This document shows positions 32,572 through 43,060 of a stretch of DNA of 64,000 nt, piece by piece (the first letter of the stretch is position 1; the number at the start of each line of letters is the position of its first letter). Made by a program: the position numbers and the translations under genes. Below the pieces are notes generated by a model. The model saw nothing but the letters and a program-made list of their open reading frames with translations. It did no database searches and was not told the origin of the DNA. The stretch is from Utricularia gibba (lineage: Eukaryota > Streptophyta > Magnoliopsida > Lamiales > Lentibulariaceae): NCBI GenBank assembly GCA_002189035.1, contig CM007990.1:5766001-5830000 (forward strand). Direction: 5' to 3'.

Positions 32572-35463
32572 TCACTTCCATGGAGGGGTGTGATGTTTAA
32601 AAGGATACGGTTCCCATGCGTTTTCGGGCTCCTTACGCTTTCCAGTAAGGAATGAACTAAAGGGTACAGAGTTTGGCCGAAGATGCTCCTCGGATGGCCG
32701 AGCCTGACCCAAGTTCAGGAACTGTGTGAAGCCAGCAGGGTCCCTGCTTCCTCCACCCTCAACCATAGATCCACTACTGGGATCGAAATTGCCCCGCAGT
32801 GGGGAGATGGGTGCAAGCCCATTGTAAGAACCCTGACCTGGTGGCATGTTCATGAATAGTGGTATCTGAGAGAACCCATTGGGCAATGTGGAAGGAGGGG
32901 CTATGATCTGAGGGATGACCGGTGCTCCTGTGGAGTCTACCATGTAAGGAATGGGTCCTCCAGGAGCATACATTGTAGAGGCGTAAGGCATAGCAGGGGT
33001 AGGAGCTATGTTTTGGTAACTGTAACCTGGAAAACGGTTGTAGGGAAGCACAGATCCAGTTCCCAAGAAGCTTCCACCCCTTCCCATGTTGACGACATCA
33101 AATGACAGTTCTGGCATTGGCAAACCAGGAGTGGATGGACCTGGAGAAACAAACTCATTCCGATTGACCTTTACTCTTGTGCCCATTATAGAAATGACAG
33201 AGTCATCTGGTTTCATCCCTCCAGGGACTTTGACGGTCTGAAGTGGCTTGCTCAAACTGGAACGATCTGAAACGTCACCGAGGAAAGAGGGTTGATCATT
33301 CAAATCAAAACTCATTAACAAAGGCTGTTGTGTTGTTGCTGCCTGAGACTGACCAGAGCTGTTTCCCCGAGGAAACTGACCAATGTGTAAATCTGAAGGG
33401 CAAGTACTGTCATCACTACAGCAGTTCAAATCCAGCTTGAATCGTTCAGATCTTGTTTGACTTGTTTCCAGGGAGCATTCCCCAGAAGGAATGCTCGACA
33501 AAGTGGCAAGTTTCTTATCTGGTAATGTGGCCCCAGCTTTTCCATCAGTAGTCTCCATTGTATTCAAGTCTATATCAAGACAGTCTTGCCTTTGCTTTGG
33601 ATTTGCAATGCTCCTGCCAGAAGAGATATCCCTATCATTTCCCAGCTTTTTCAGGCACATGGGGTGAAGAGCACTCGTCGATGCAGAACCATTCCATCCT
33701 GTGATTCCATCAGACTGAAGGGGGACAACAGGAACCCCAGGCGTTCCAACTTCTCCTGATGCTGAAATCACTGAAGCTGTGGCCACAAGGTGATCAGCAG
33801 GTCCATCAACATCTTCGGATGAAAGTTCTTGATTCAGATCGAAATTGCAAAAGGGCTTTTCAGTGTTCGCTTCTTGAGATACTTCAGTTACTAAGGAATT
33901 CTCCATTTCCTGCCCTTCGTTTGCCTGATCGACCTCTGGATTCTCAATACTACTTGAAGATTCTTCTCTCAATAATGAAGTCTCATCAGACAAATCAGTG
34001 TCATAAGCTCCCTTGTGTGAGCCCTGACTGGTCTTGGATTGCCTTGCACTTTCAGAATTTGGGCTATGTTGCTGCTTTTCATTTTCTTCAGCAAGTTTTT
34101 CAGAAGAACTACAACTTTGATCCCTAGATTCTACAACTTCCCTTTGCACTTCTATGGCAACTTGCCTGGCAAGTTCTAGAGGATCTACAATTCCATAGAT
34201 ATCAATATCATGTATCTTATCCACAGCATTGTGCTCCCTATCAACTTCTTTTTTCATTAGCTTATAGTTCCTTGTGATATTGCCATCACTTACCCGCAGC
34301 TCAGGTTTCTTAGTCTTCAGACGATCTCTTAGTGTTGGTTTGTTCACGTTTTCCCAACTTCTCTGGTCACGAGAGGATTTAACCAATGCAGGATGTTGAA
34401 CTCTTTCTTCCATGGATGAGGGGCTAGAACTTTTACCTAGATTTGCACAGCTGCTATGATCAACAGACTCGTCAACCGTCAAGTTCTGTGAACTGAGCTC
34501 TCTTCCTGATGTCATTGGATCACATGATGCAGAACCCAAACAAAGACGGTTGTCACTTGATAATTTCAATCCTTCAACTACTCCTGTATCTGGTGATGAC
34601 GTAGCAGGTGCTAAGGTATTTTTAGTATCTGTGGTTGAAGGGATTTCAGCAACAACATTACCATCAGCACATGCACCACATGATTCAGTGGGATTCACAG
34701 CAGAACTGCATGGAGGCATTAAGAGAGGTAAACTAGCATGAACCGAAGGTTGGTCAGTACCAGGTGAGCTATGAACCTTATCAGGATCTTGCGTAGCTTC
34801 AATTTTTCTAGGACTCATTTCATGAAAACTTTCAGACATCTCGTCACCCCTTGTAGCTTCATCCTTCACCCCCTTAATAGACATGTCCAAAGGAGACGAC
34901 TTTTCACCCTCATCAGATACCAAATTCCCAAGACTTCCCTCAGCATCTCCAAGTTTCTGAATGCTTCTCTCTGTTAAAGCTTCAACATCATGCGAAGGGG
35001 ATGCATCCACAGATTTTCTGCTTTCCCATGTATCAAATACGATTTGAGCTTTTTCCTGTACCTTCGAATTGCTGTGAACAAGAAGCCCCTTCACAATGGC
35101 CCAAAGATCACTTGAAACCTGCTTTTCGTTCTCAATATGAAGCTTCTCAAGCGCCTGCAGCAAATGAACAATTGCATCTTCCAAGCAGCTGTCAGTTGAG
35201 CTAGTTGCGAATTTGACAGTATCTTTCAGCCATTTTCCGAAAAACTGAAGACCATCCAAATGAAGGAAAAGAGAGATACATTCCCGGTTATCTGTTGCAG
35301 CTATCGCACAGGCAACTGCTGACCACTGCCTGGTGGCTTCACCAGCATCATTCACCACAGAATCACTCTCTTTCTGAATGACATCCACTAGCTCCCTGAC
35401 TCGAGATGGGATTGTAAGCCCACAATTCCTCTCGGTCAACGTAAAGAAATCTTCAAGCATCAT
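32572..35463 (-). CDS. TFIIS N-terminal-domain protein with DLN (EAR-like) motifs
   Basis: This large single coding exon gives about 963 residues from the first ATG (MMLEDFFTLTERNCGLT). The open frame extends 19 codons further to an acceptor CAG at 35519, so an untranslated upstream exon is likely near 35900-36120. Residues 10-150 form a TFIIS/LW helical bundle (SRVRELVDVIQKES, LHLDGLQFFGKWLKD, SKVQEKAQIVFDTWESRK), used for binding elongation and Mediator partners. The long disordered middle is rich in Ser and acidic residues. The C-terminal third holds four DLN motifs: NFDLNQE in spirit at CNFDLNQELS, LDIDLNTME, FKLDLNCC and SFDLNDQPS; the last fits DLNxxP. A repressor role is inference. The frame is intact. 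Confidence 0.88.
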   Translation of the reverse strand: MMLEDFFTLTERNCGLTIPSRVRELVDVIQKESDSVVNDAGEATRQWSAVACAIAATDNRECISLFLHLDGLQFFGKWLKDTVKFATSSTDSCLEDAIVHLLQALEKLHIENEKQVSSDLWAIVKGLLVHSNSKVQEKAQIVFDTWESRKSVDASPSHDVEALTERSIQKLGDAEGSLGNLVSDEGEKSSPLDMSIKGVKDEATRGDEMSESFHEMSPRKIEATQDPDKVHSSPGTDQPSVHASLPLLMPPCSSAVNPTESCGACADGNVVAEIPSTTDTKNTLAPATSSPDTGVVEGLKLSSDNRLCLGSASCDPMTSGRELSSQNLTVDESVDHSSCANLGKSSSPSSMEERVQHPALVKSSRDQRSWENVNKPTLRDRLKTKKPELRVSDGNITRNYKLMKKEVDREHNAVDKIHDIDIYGIVDPLELARQVAIEVQREVVESRDQSCSSSEKLAEENEKQQHSPNSESARQSKTSQGSHKGAYDTDLSDETSLLREESSSSIENPEVDQANEGQEMENSLVTEVSQEANTEKPFCNFDLNQELSSEDVDGPADHLVATASVISASGEVGTPGVPVVPLQSDGITGWNGSASTSALHPMCLKKLGNDRDISSGRSIANPKQRQDCLDIDLNTMETTDGKAGATLPDKKLATLSSIPSGECSLETSQTRSERFKLDLNCCSDDSTCPSDLHIGQFPRGNSSGQSQAATTQQPLLMSFDLNDQPSFLGDVSDRSSLSKPLQTVKVPGGMKPDDSVISIMGTRVKVNRNEFVSPGPSTPGLPMPELSFDVVNMGRGGSFLGTGSVLPYNRFPGYSYQNIAPTPAMPYASTMYAPGGPIPYMVDSTGAPVIPQIIAPPSTLPNGFSQIPLFMNMPPGQGSYNGLAPISPLRGNFDPSSGSMVEGGGSRDPAGFTQFLNLGQARPSEEHLRPNSVPFSSFLTGKRKEPENAWEPYPFKHHTPPWK

Positions 35464-37001
35464 GACTGGACACGTGATTCCGGGCTCATTCCCCCATATT
35501 CTCTCCGATTTGATCCCCTGAACAAGCAAAAGAAAGGGCTAAAGCACTTCCAAACAGGAGAATATGTATTACACAAGCCTCCCTTTCAATTAACCTTTTC
35601 ATGCCCATAAAATCAGGCCAATCAAAATAAAACAAGAAAAAACGCATCAGCAACTAACTACACTTGGATTCCAGAAGCACGAATACCAAGGTAGAACATT
35701 TAGGTATCGAGTGTTTCAGCACCACAAATAACCAAAATCCCAGCTCCCAAACTACCAATAACTGCAGGAAAAAAACATCTGAACAACACCCAAACCCTAG
35801 ATGAACCCCCCACATCCCAAATCGAAAAAACACGCAGTTAAATGAAACTGATACACTCCAAATCACCGTACTAAATGCATCAAATACGCAAATCACGAGC
35901 ACCCCAATATCAGAAAATAGCAATACCCCCTCAAAAGGAACACCTTGATCTTAAATAAAAAAATCCCCAGCTCCGAATTCCTTCCCCCACCACCGAAAAA
36001 AATAAAAAACGTCGGAAATCCTTACTCCTCAGAGACAGAAAAAGCAACGCTGTAACGGGACTGGAGTTGCTGACAGAAATTTCCCCTCTGGCTCTGCGTC
36101 CGAGTCCCCTCTCCCCAAGTATTGACACGATTTGGATATTCTCCAGTGAATCCCAAGCATGGTTTTAGAGCACAAGTGGGGAATTCATTTCAATAAAAGA
36201 AAATAACACAACAAATAAAAAAAAAACCCGGCCCTTTTGTCTGCAAACGAATGGTCCGGACTTGGACCGACCATGTCGGGCCACAACAGTGGGCCCGCTA
36301 GGGTTCTGGCATTTCATTTCATCGAATTGTCTTTCCCCGCACATCTGACACATGTTCACTTCTTTCCTTTCATTGGACGTAGACATTCCCGGCCCTTTCT
36401 CATTAAATCCATAATTAATTTATTAGCCCTAAATCAAATTTAAACAATTTTAAAATAGAAAATTATAATATTCATATATAAGTATGATTTAATGTTTTTT
36501 ATAAAAAAAATAAACGATTTAATCACGATTTAAACTATGATAAAACCTCTCGGACCAGAAACCGTTTGTGCTCTGATTTACACAAGATGTGCAATGGCAG
36601 GAGGTAAATGCAACTACATGAATCAACTGTCAATGTGTTGTAAAGAAACAGACACCACGAAGATAGATAGACAGAGAGCGGTCCAACATCTAGGTGAAAG
36701 CAAGGCATAGGCAGTCATGGAGATGTCTATCTAACTCGGTATCCGGTCTAGGTGATGCTGAGGGGCACCACAGAGAGACTGCACTGATGTTTTGGGCGAA
36801 CACTCAGCTGACTTGAGATGAAGATGTAAACCTTCCATGGAAGCTGAAGAATCACATGCCAAGAGTTTGTTAATGAATGAGCTTTGAAGGTGTAAAAATG
36901 GAGATTTCCTCCTGTGATGGTAAAAGGGCAGACAGTGAGAGATACTCATGGAGTGGCGTGCCTTGAGCATTTTGTGGAGTATGATACAGGATGATGATGC
37001 A
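35464..37001. other. TFIIS-protein 5' leader region, AT-rich DNA, RPA12 3' region
   Basis: A telo-box AAACCCTAG lies near 35800, often seen at plant housekeeping gene leaders. Bases 35930-36130 probably hold the untranslated first exon of the TFIIS-N gene. Bases 36400-36560 are AT-rich. From about 36560 the sequence is probably RPA12 3' untranslated region. No further gene is supported. Confidence 0.4.
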
Positions 37002-37772
37002 TTATGAGTTCTCAGTTTGTCTGTGAGCACAAATAGGGCATGTGTAAAAGATCGTCTGGCCTTCATCTGCGGATCGGATCTGAACAAATAGATGAGCTGG
37101 GTGAAGATGATGGGGCGGAACAAGCAGGCAGGAGTGATCGGTGGAACTCAAAAGAGTTTTTTTACCTGTCTGGCAACATAAGCCATACCCATATGTTGGC
37201 AAGCTTTGCACTTTGCGTTGTAATCCTGATGGATAAAAAAGCATTAGATAACTGCAAGTAGATGCAAAGCTGATGCCCAGAGAGGGAAGGCATGTCTCTA
37301 ACCATTTGTTTCAGCTCCCTCTCTTCTTCAATGTCATCGAGTGAAGACATACCCAACTCCCTCCTCAGATTCTGTAATGGAAACATTGATGAAATGAAAA
37401 GGCAACAGATACCCCCATGTGCCAAAGTATTCATCTCTATACAATCTTCAGGTAAATTCAGCATTTTTAATTAACAAGAACTACATGCAGCTTAGAGCAG
37501 CAATACTGATACCATTACTTGAAAAGCAACTCACCTCAGCACTGATAGTATAGCCAATCTTCTTGCGAGAAATCCCTGGTAGACGATAGGTTAATTTTTA
37601 AATAACTCAACGCCCATACATCTGTGAATCAAGAGAGGCTTTGAAGCTTACCTTTGATCCGCCTCGAAGAAGCGCAATGCAAGCATTTCAGGTGACCTGG
37701 AGAATCGAACGACATCATTGTTCCGCAAACTTGGCAAAACATGAAGTCTCGCTGACGACTGTACCCTTTCAT
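37002..37772 (-). CDS. RPA12: RNA polymerase I subunit RPA12-like
   Basis: This small zinc-ribbon subunit of RNA polymerase I supports transcript cleavage. Five short exons, 37772-37652, 37575-37535, 37371-37303, 37225-37166 and 37081-37002, join in phase to about 123 residues. The N-terminal ribbon is FCQVCGTMMSF ... CLHCASS. The C-terminal TFIIS-like ribbon is CKACQH ... CPICAH and carries the acidic hairpin RSADEGQT, the catalytic loop of the family. The linker IGYTISAENLRRELGM also matches plant RPA12. The usual aromatic after CxH is Gln here (AHRQTENS), a small oddity. Related RPB9 and RPC11 lack this plant linker, so RPA12 is the best call. Confidence 0.88.
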
Positions 37773-38029
37773 CGTTGCGCGGGGATCGCGGAAGGAAAAC
37801 TCGTGCCAAGATTTCGGATTAGGGTTCTTCAACCAGGAATCAGAATTAAGGAAAGTGGTGGACCTGGGCCTAGTTTTCCGGCCCAGAGCACGACTGTTTT
37901 CATACATAACGACCGGAATGGCCCTAACTATTACATATGAAAGCGGTAGCATAGCCCCTGTATAGAACCCAACTGAACGGAGCTTCACAGGTTGTTTTAC
38001 AATGTTGAAGTTCAGGTATAGCAAAACAG

Positions 38030-39371
38030 CTATTGATCCTGCTTGTTTTCCGGTTTACCGCCGTGTCCAATCCGACTAGCAACGACGATGACAAGGATGA
38101 CAACTGAGAGTAGCAGTGAGGATCTAACCTTCTCCTCCAGATGGTTAATAGCCGCAAAGGTGGCTCCATCTTGACGGTAGAGGTGGAAAAGATCATGAAC
38201 CAGTGATGTGAAGCTCTCAATCAGTTGCAAAATCTTTGCTTTCGCGAATCCCATGATCAAGCTCAGGAGAAATTCCAGTATGTCTGCTGGTTGTTGTGGT
38301 TGGCTGCATCCCCCCATAAGTTTAATGTCATCCTCGCCTGTGAAAGAGAGGAGATCAGTAGTCTGATACGATACAGATCATGAATGTCAACGACATGTTC
38401 AATCAGTTGATTGAAGAAGGTTAACCTCTGGGCGGAATGGAGCTTTGAAATTCTTGAACTGCGTGGTTGTTCGTAACGGCATCCCAAACAGCTCTATCAG
38501 ATGAAATAGATATGACGGAATTCTGCATCTCATGAGAAAACAACGGCATAGGAGGGATGAAACCTCATAAAAATGGGATCTTGGTAAAGAAACATGTTGA
38601 TCAGGATATCTTCATATGCAAAACTATGAAATCACACAACATGGGATGATGCTAGGAAACATGACTTGGTGCTCTAGTAGGACAATCCCAACTCACGTTT
38701 GAGTAACTGATTTCTTGAAAAACATCGTGATTTCCCTATTGCAGGTACAAAGGAAGCATCATTGTAAAGCATAAGGCACACCTGGAGAGCAGGCTCATTC
38801 TGCATTGTGGAGAAAGCATCACGAAATTTTAGATATCCGGGAGCTTGAAGCACGCTTGGATCCTGTCTGATCAGCCTACGAACCTCTTCTGGTGAAGAAA
38901 CTGACACCCAATGCATAAACCTAAGCATGCCAGGATGCCGTCAGTCTAAACTAATTGCATTGCAAAAGTGTTCATATGCTTGCAATCTGTGATCTTGACT
39001 GAAAGAAATAACCAAAGTCACCACTCAGCAGTGCGAAACAGACCCCCCAAACCAAGAAATCCCTAACTGAAAGACGCCAATGGGGGAATCGAGAAGTTTA
39101 AGATATATCACCCAGAATTCTCTCCCACTTCCGCCATGACAAAAAGTGAAATTGACTTCAGAAATTCAGTGCGTAATCCTTCGATTTCGTACCTCCGGAG
39201 AGTAACAATGGCCCTTTCAACTTCATTTCGTGTCGGAACTGGACCCAGAATGGAATCCCTTCCGCTGCGAGGACCATCCCACGTGTCGTCTCGAATCGGG
39301 GCCGATGAACCACCGTGAATGAGGCGTCCGGCAGAGGAACCGCTGCCTGTAAACATGGAGTCACTTCCCAT
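38030..39371 (-). CDS. Plant protein of unknown function with C-terminal membrane anchor
   Basis: I do not recognise this family. Four exons, 39371-39193, 38920-38782, 38522-38426 and 38337-38030, join in phase to about 240 residues, and the exon structure argues for a real gene. The N-terminus is Gly/Ser-rich (MFTGSGSSAGRLIHGGSS). A helical region follows, with VERAIVTLRRFMHWVSVSS and SPEEVRRLIRQDPSVLQAPG. Next is DRAVWDAVTNNHAVQEFQSS, then two hydrophobic stretches. The last (SLLLSVVILVIVVAS) is a strong tail-anchor candidate followed by a basic, hydrophilic end. The start codon follows an acceptor-like CAG, so an untranslated first exon probably lies upstream. It is head-to-head with the PLAC8 gene at under 300 bases. 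Confidence 0.8.
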
Positions 39372-39658
39372 GGGCACTGCTGTTATCTGCAATGAGCGAA
39401 GGAACAGTGTGATAAATATCTTTATCTTGTCCTTTTTTCCTAATTTCCTCCCAAAATATCTTCCATTTTCTTCTTCATTTTTTCTTTTCAAAAGCTTCAC
39501 GGCATTCTTACAAATGGCTGATGCTTCTGATTCTTCGAGCTCACCAATCAAAAAACAAGGGAGATATCTCTTCTCCATTTCTCACCAGTAAAACATTCCT
39601 ACTAAAAATTCAACCAAAATCGCCATTTTCGATCCATTGTTGGGCGCTGGATCACACA
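39372..39658. promoter_or_regulatory. Compact divergent promoter region, unknown gene / PLAC8 gene
   Basis: There are 287 bases between start codons. It includes T-rich stretches (39420-39490) and probably an untranslated exon of the minus-strand gene. Confidence 0.45.
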
Positions 39659-40618
39659 ATGGCGGAGAGGACGTACGTCAAGATCAACGCCGATCATCAT
39701 TCCACCGAGAACATCACCCCCGGCGAGCTAAATCAAGCCATTGACATCGAAAGGGTGAGATGCGTTCATGTTGCGCAACGCTCCTCTCCGTTTCCGATCA
39801 TATCAATGGCATGTAGCGTTTTTTTCTGTGATGGTGGTGACAGTTGACCGCCCGTGTCTGCGAGCAATGTGGGCAACCCTTGCCGGCATCGTACACGCCT
39901 CCCGCCGACGAGGATTGGACGACGGGGATCTTCGGCTGTGCTGAAGACGCCGATAGCTGTAAGATGCTGCACATACATAAGGATCCTATATGTACTAGTA
40001 ACCTTTGTTGTGCTTCTACGATCGTGTCTGTGGCAGGCTTGACAGGTATGTTCTGCCCCTGCATCCAATTCGGCCGCAATGTCGCGGCGTTGAACGACGA
40101 TATATCAGAGAGGCAGGCGTGCGTGAGCCATGTTGTGTGCGTGGAAGGCGGCATTACCCTCGCCGCACTGATGGCTGCGTCGACTGGTTTCATCGACCCC
40201 GACACCGTTTGCCTACTCACCGAGGGGCTTCTCTTCGCCTGGTGGGTATGCGCCATCTACACAGGAATGGGGCGTCAGTTGCTCCAAAGGAAGTATCACC
40301 TCAAGGTAAAGCAAGAAACAGCACGCTAATCCCCTGTGCACAAACATGAAGATTGTTTTATAGAAGTTTCTCAACCAATGATCCCAGGACTCCCCATGTG
40401 ACCCATGCATGGTTCATTGCTGCCTCCACTGGTGTGCGCTATGCCAAGAGCACAGGGAGATGAGGAACCACTTGAATGAGATAAACTTAGAGCCGACGTC
40501 GGTGAACCCTCCCCAACCCCCAGAGATGAAGCTTACCACAGAGAATCAGGCTTCTCCGGCATCATCATCTTCTCGGAGGAGCTCTGGTGAGAACAATTTG
40601 CAACTACAACCATTGTGA
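39659..40618 (+). CDS. PLAC8-domain protein, cell number regulator 6-like
   Basis: PLAC8/CNR/FW2.2-type membrane proteins affect cell number and metal or ion transport. Exons are 39659-39754, 39844-39958, 40037-40305 and 40388-40618, all in phase, about 236 residues. The product starts MAERTYVKINADH. The PLAC8 domain includes WTTGIFGCAEDADSCLTG, MFCPCIQFGRN, a hydrophobic stretch around ITLAALMAAST and LLFAWWVCAIYTG, and the Cys-rich end DPCMVHCCLHWCALCQEHRE. Reading straight through the second intron would add 26 unconserved residues, which I rejected because the splice restores DSCLTGMFCPC. The acidic, Ser-rich tail is typical of the CNR6 group. Function in this plant is not inferable. Confidence 0.92.
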
Positions 40619-40969
40619 AAGCACTACAAGGATTTGATTAGATGGACAAGAATAAATTGCTCTTTAAGTGAATGGCCCTGCCGGATCCGGTGGAGAAGTT
40701 ACTCAGCATTACATATCAATAGGACAGTTTCAAGTTCTAGATTCAGATTTGAGTATGAAGTGCCAAATATATAATGTAGCCAGCAAGCATGTTATCATAG
40801 CACGGGAGCTTTGAGTTTTGGCAAACAGCTATTGAGGTTTTGGGTACAATTCCCCACTTTCCATGAGGCTGTGCATGTGTTATTTGCTACAATATTTGAA
40901 AAACAAAAAAAAACCCTCCATGGGTTTCGAGATCAAAGGGTTGTTACGTGCCTGCCTCAAGAAATGAGC
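40619..40969. other. 3' regions of PLAC8 and RHIP1-like genes
   Basis: This is a convergent interval of 351 bases with no coding or RNA gene visible. Confidence 0.4.
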
Positions 40970-42626
40970 TTAGACTGAAATCCCATAATTGCTGATCTTT
41001 GTAACTTCTGCCGACATTGCGCTACGTTCTTTCTTTAAGTCTTTTGCGAGGTTTGCTACCTGAAACAGAGGAGGTGACAACGATGGTAAAAAGAAGTCTG
41101 ACCGGATGAAGCATGGGGAACAATATGTGGCTGTATACATACTTGTTTTCGAAACCGTGATGCTTCAATACTGGGAAGATCTTTGAGCGCATCCTTCAAG
41201 CCTGACATCAATGAGCTGAACAAATTGGAGATCGCACAACATTTTGGATGATGTTGGATAAACGATATCAGGTTACTCACCACTCGCTTGTCTTTCAATC
41301 TTATAGGCAGACACTATGGCGCTTTGTATTTGCTTTCCTGCTTGCCTGTGATGATAAGAGTTGGACTACATAAAACTAACAGATAACCAGACGTGCTAAT
41401 TACAGAAGTAAATACAGACTTAAGTTTGGTTCGTCCTCTCACAAGGTCATCTTCAGCTTGCAAGGCCCTCTTCTGGCATGGCAAACGCAATAATGAGATT
41501 TCAACACAAGCTTTGCTTCGTACTCAGTGCAACCTTTCACTGTAGAGAAAAACAACCAAAGTCCTTTATGAGGAAAAATAATACCTCTAATTTTTCTCCT
41601 TCAAGCTTTAAGAGATCAAATGATTGTTTCAACTCCTTCACCTTCGCATCAGCTCTAGCTAGCAATTTCTGCAACAAGATAATATATCCTTTAGTTTCCG
41701 TGCTCAATAGACAATAACTAACGTGCTTGAGATACTTCAACCAGATATTTCGCTTTATCCTTTGACATTAAAACATAGTACGGTGCAGGAAATCAGTAAA
41801 TTCAATCACATCACTTAATTATGGAAACCACATTATTGGGATGGAAAACTTGATTAGTCACCTCTTCACTAACAAAGACGCGCATGGTTCTGTAGAATAA
41901 AAATTGTCTGCTTCCTGCAGACACATATTCAATAAATATATGCAAAAGCGAAGAGGCAGAGTGAAGAGTGAATGACCAAATTACTTTTTAGACCGAGAAA
42001 TCCCGCACTAAGAACAGCCCCAGTTGTTATAAACGGATGAGATGAGGAGAGAAGAATGCCATCTGCAAGAAAGTAGCACGATAAAGAAGAGAAGCCAATG
42101 TATGTAAAACAGCAGAGGATTTATGCCCTCGAATGAAGAAACACTGCAAGGAGCAGACCTTTAATTTTCCCAAAGGCAATAACCTCATATTTGCAATATT
42201 CAGACCTCATGCTCTGGAAAGAATCCCGCAACATATACTACGAATCCACAAACAATTTTCATTAGACTCAAATCAAGAACTTATGGGGTCAAATCAAACA
42301 ACAATATTGATGCACAGCCACCAGCATTTTGTCTTTCAAATTACAAGAAAAAAATGCTGATCAATCAGAAAAAAAGGCGTCACCATCGATTGATCGAAAT
42401 GAGCCGAACCCGTCGTTACAAACCGATCAATTCGCGATCCAGCGACTTTAAATGCGTCATTGAGAGAGTCGGCAATGTCCTTCTGCGCCGTTAGAGCCTG
42501 CGCCACCACTTCATCCATCCAAGGAGCAACCCCGTCGATTAACGCCGCCGCCGATTTTTTATCATTTTTTCTCAAAACATCAGCCGCCGCATCTCGTCCC
42601 GGCGATTCATCCGCGTTCGCCCCCAT
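40970..42626 (-). CDS. RHIP1: RGS1-HXK1-interacting protein 1-like (RHIP1)
   Basis: RHIP1 is reported to bind the glucose-signalling proteins RGS1 and HXK1. Nine exons are 42626-42384, 42213-42159, 42062-41985, 41914-41862, 41668-41585, 41472-41420, 41345-41281, 41201-41143 and 41059-40970; the phases agree and give about 259 residues. The N-terminal half is helical (SLNDAFKVAGSRIDRFVTT). Next comes FGKIKDGILLSSHPF and a hydrophobic segment TTGAVLSAGFLGLK. The rest is coiled coil with ADAKVKELKQSFDLLKLEG and the conserved end EVTKISNYGISV. The 55-base second exon is easily missed; without it the third exon appears to carry an early stop. I recognise the family by its conserved coiled coil and C-terminus. 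Confidence 0.85.
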
Positions 42627-43060
42627 TTTTCACCTCTCTTCAAGTGTATGCGCAGATTCTCTAGTCTCTACTGCAGATCATACACAGCAATCCAGCCGGC
42701 TAACACTCAGAGCTGCTGGCCCAGAACCAAACAGAAGAAAGCCCATGGGCCTCGTACCCATCTCATACGTGTATGGGCTTGATCCATTGAACAAGACATT
42801 AACCGAAAATGCGATCATCTATTCTCAGAAGAGAGTAGTTCTTTGGTCGTGATCCACAAAGAGCTTGGCTCAGAGGATCTATTCCATCCATTTTTTAAGT
42901 CTCGTTTTCTTCTCAACACAATGACTGCTTATTCAGTAACAAGGCCAAAGTAGCGATCATGTTTTAGCTGGTATCACAGGCGATAAGCACTACACAGATA
43001 TATATTACAGCAGACAACGACAATGGCCATAGCTGATCATGTTGGAAGAGCAGATGCTAT
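42627..43060. other. RHIP1-like upstream region and MLF-like 3' region
   Basis: These 434 bases separate two minus-strand genes. They contain the RHIP1-like promoter and leader and the 3' end of the next gene. No other structure is evident. Confidence 0.4.

Noticed and set aside
39959-40036. Read-through extension of the PLAC8 protein across its second intron
   Set aside because: The open frame adds residues absent from the family, whereas splicing rebuilds the conserved DSCLTGMFCPC.
41985-42384. Apparent frameshift in the RHIP1-like gene between exons 1 and 3
   Set aside because: A 55-base exon at 42159-42213 (reading SMRSEYCKYE to FGKIK) restores phase with good splice sites, so no deletion is needed.
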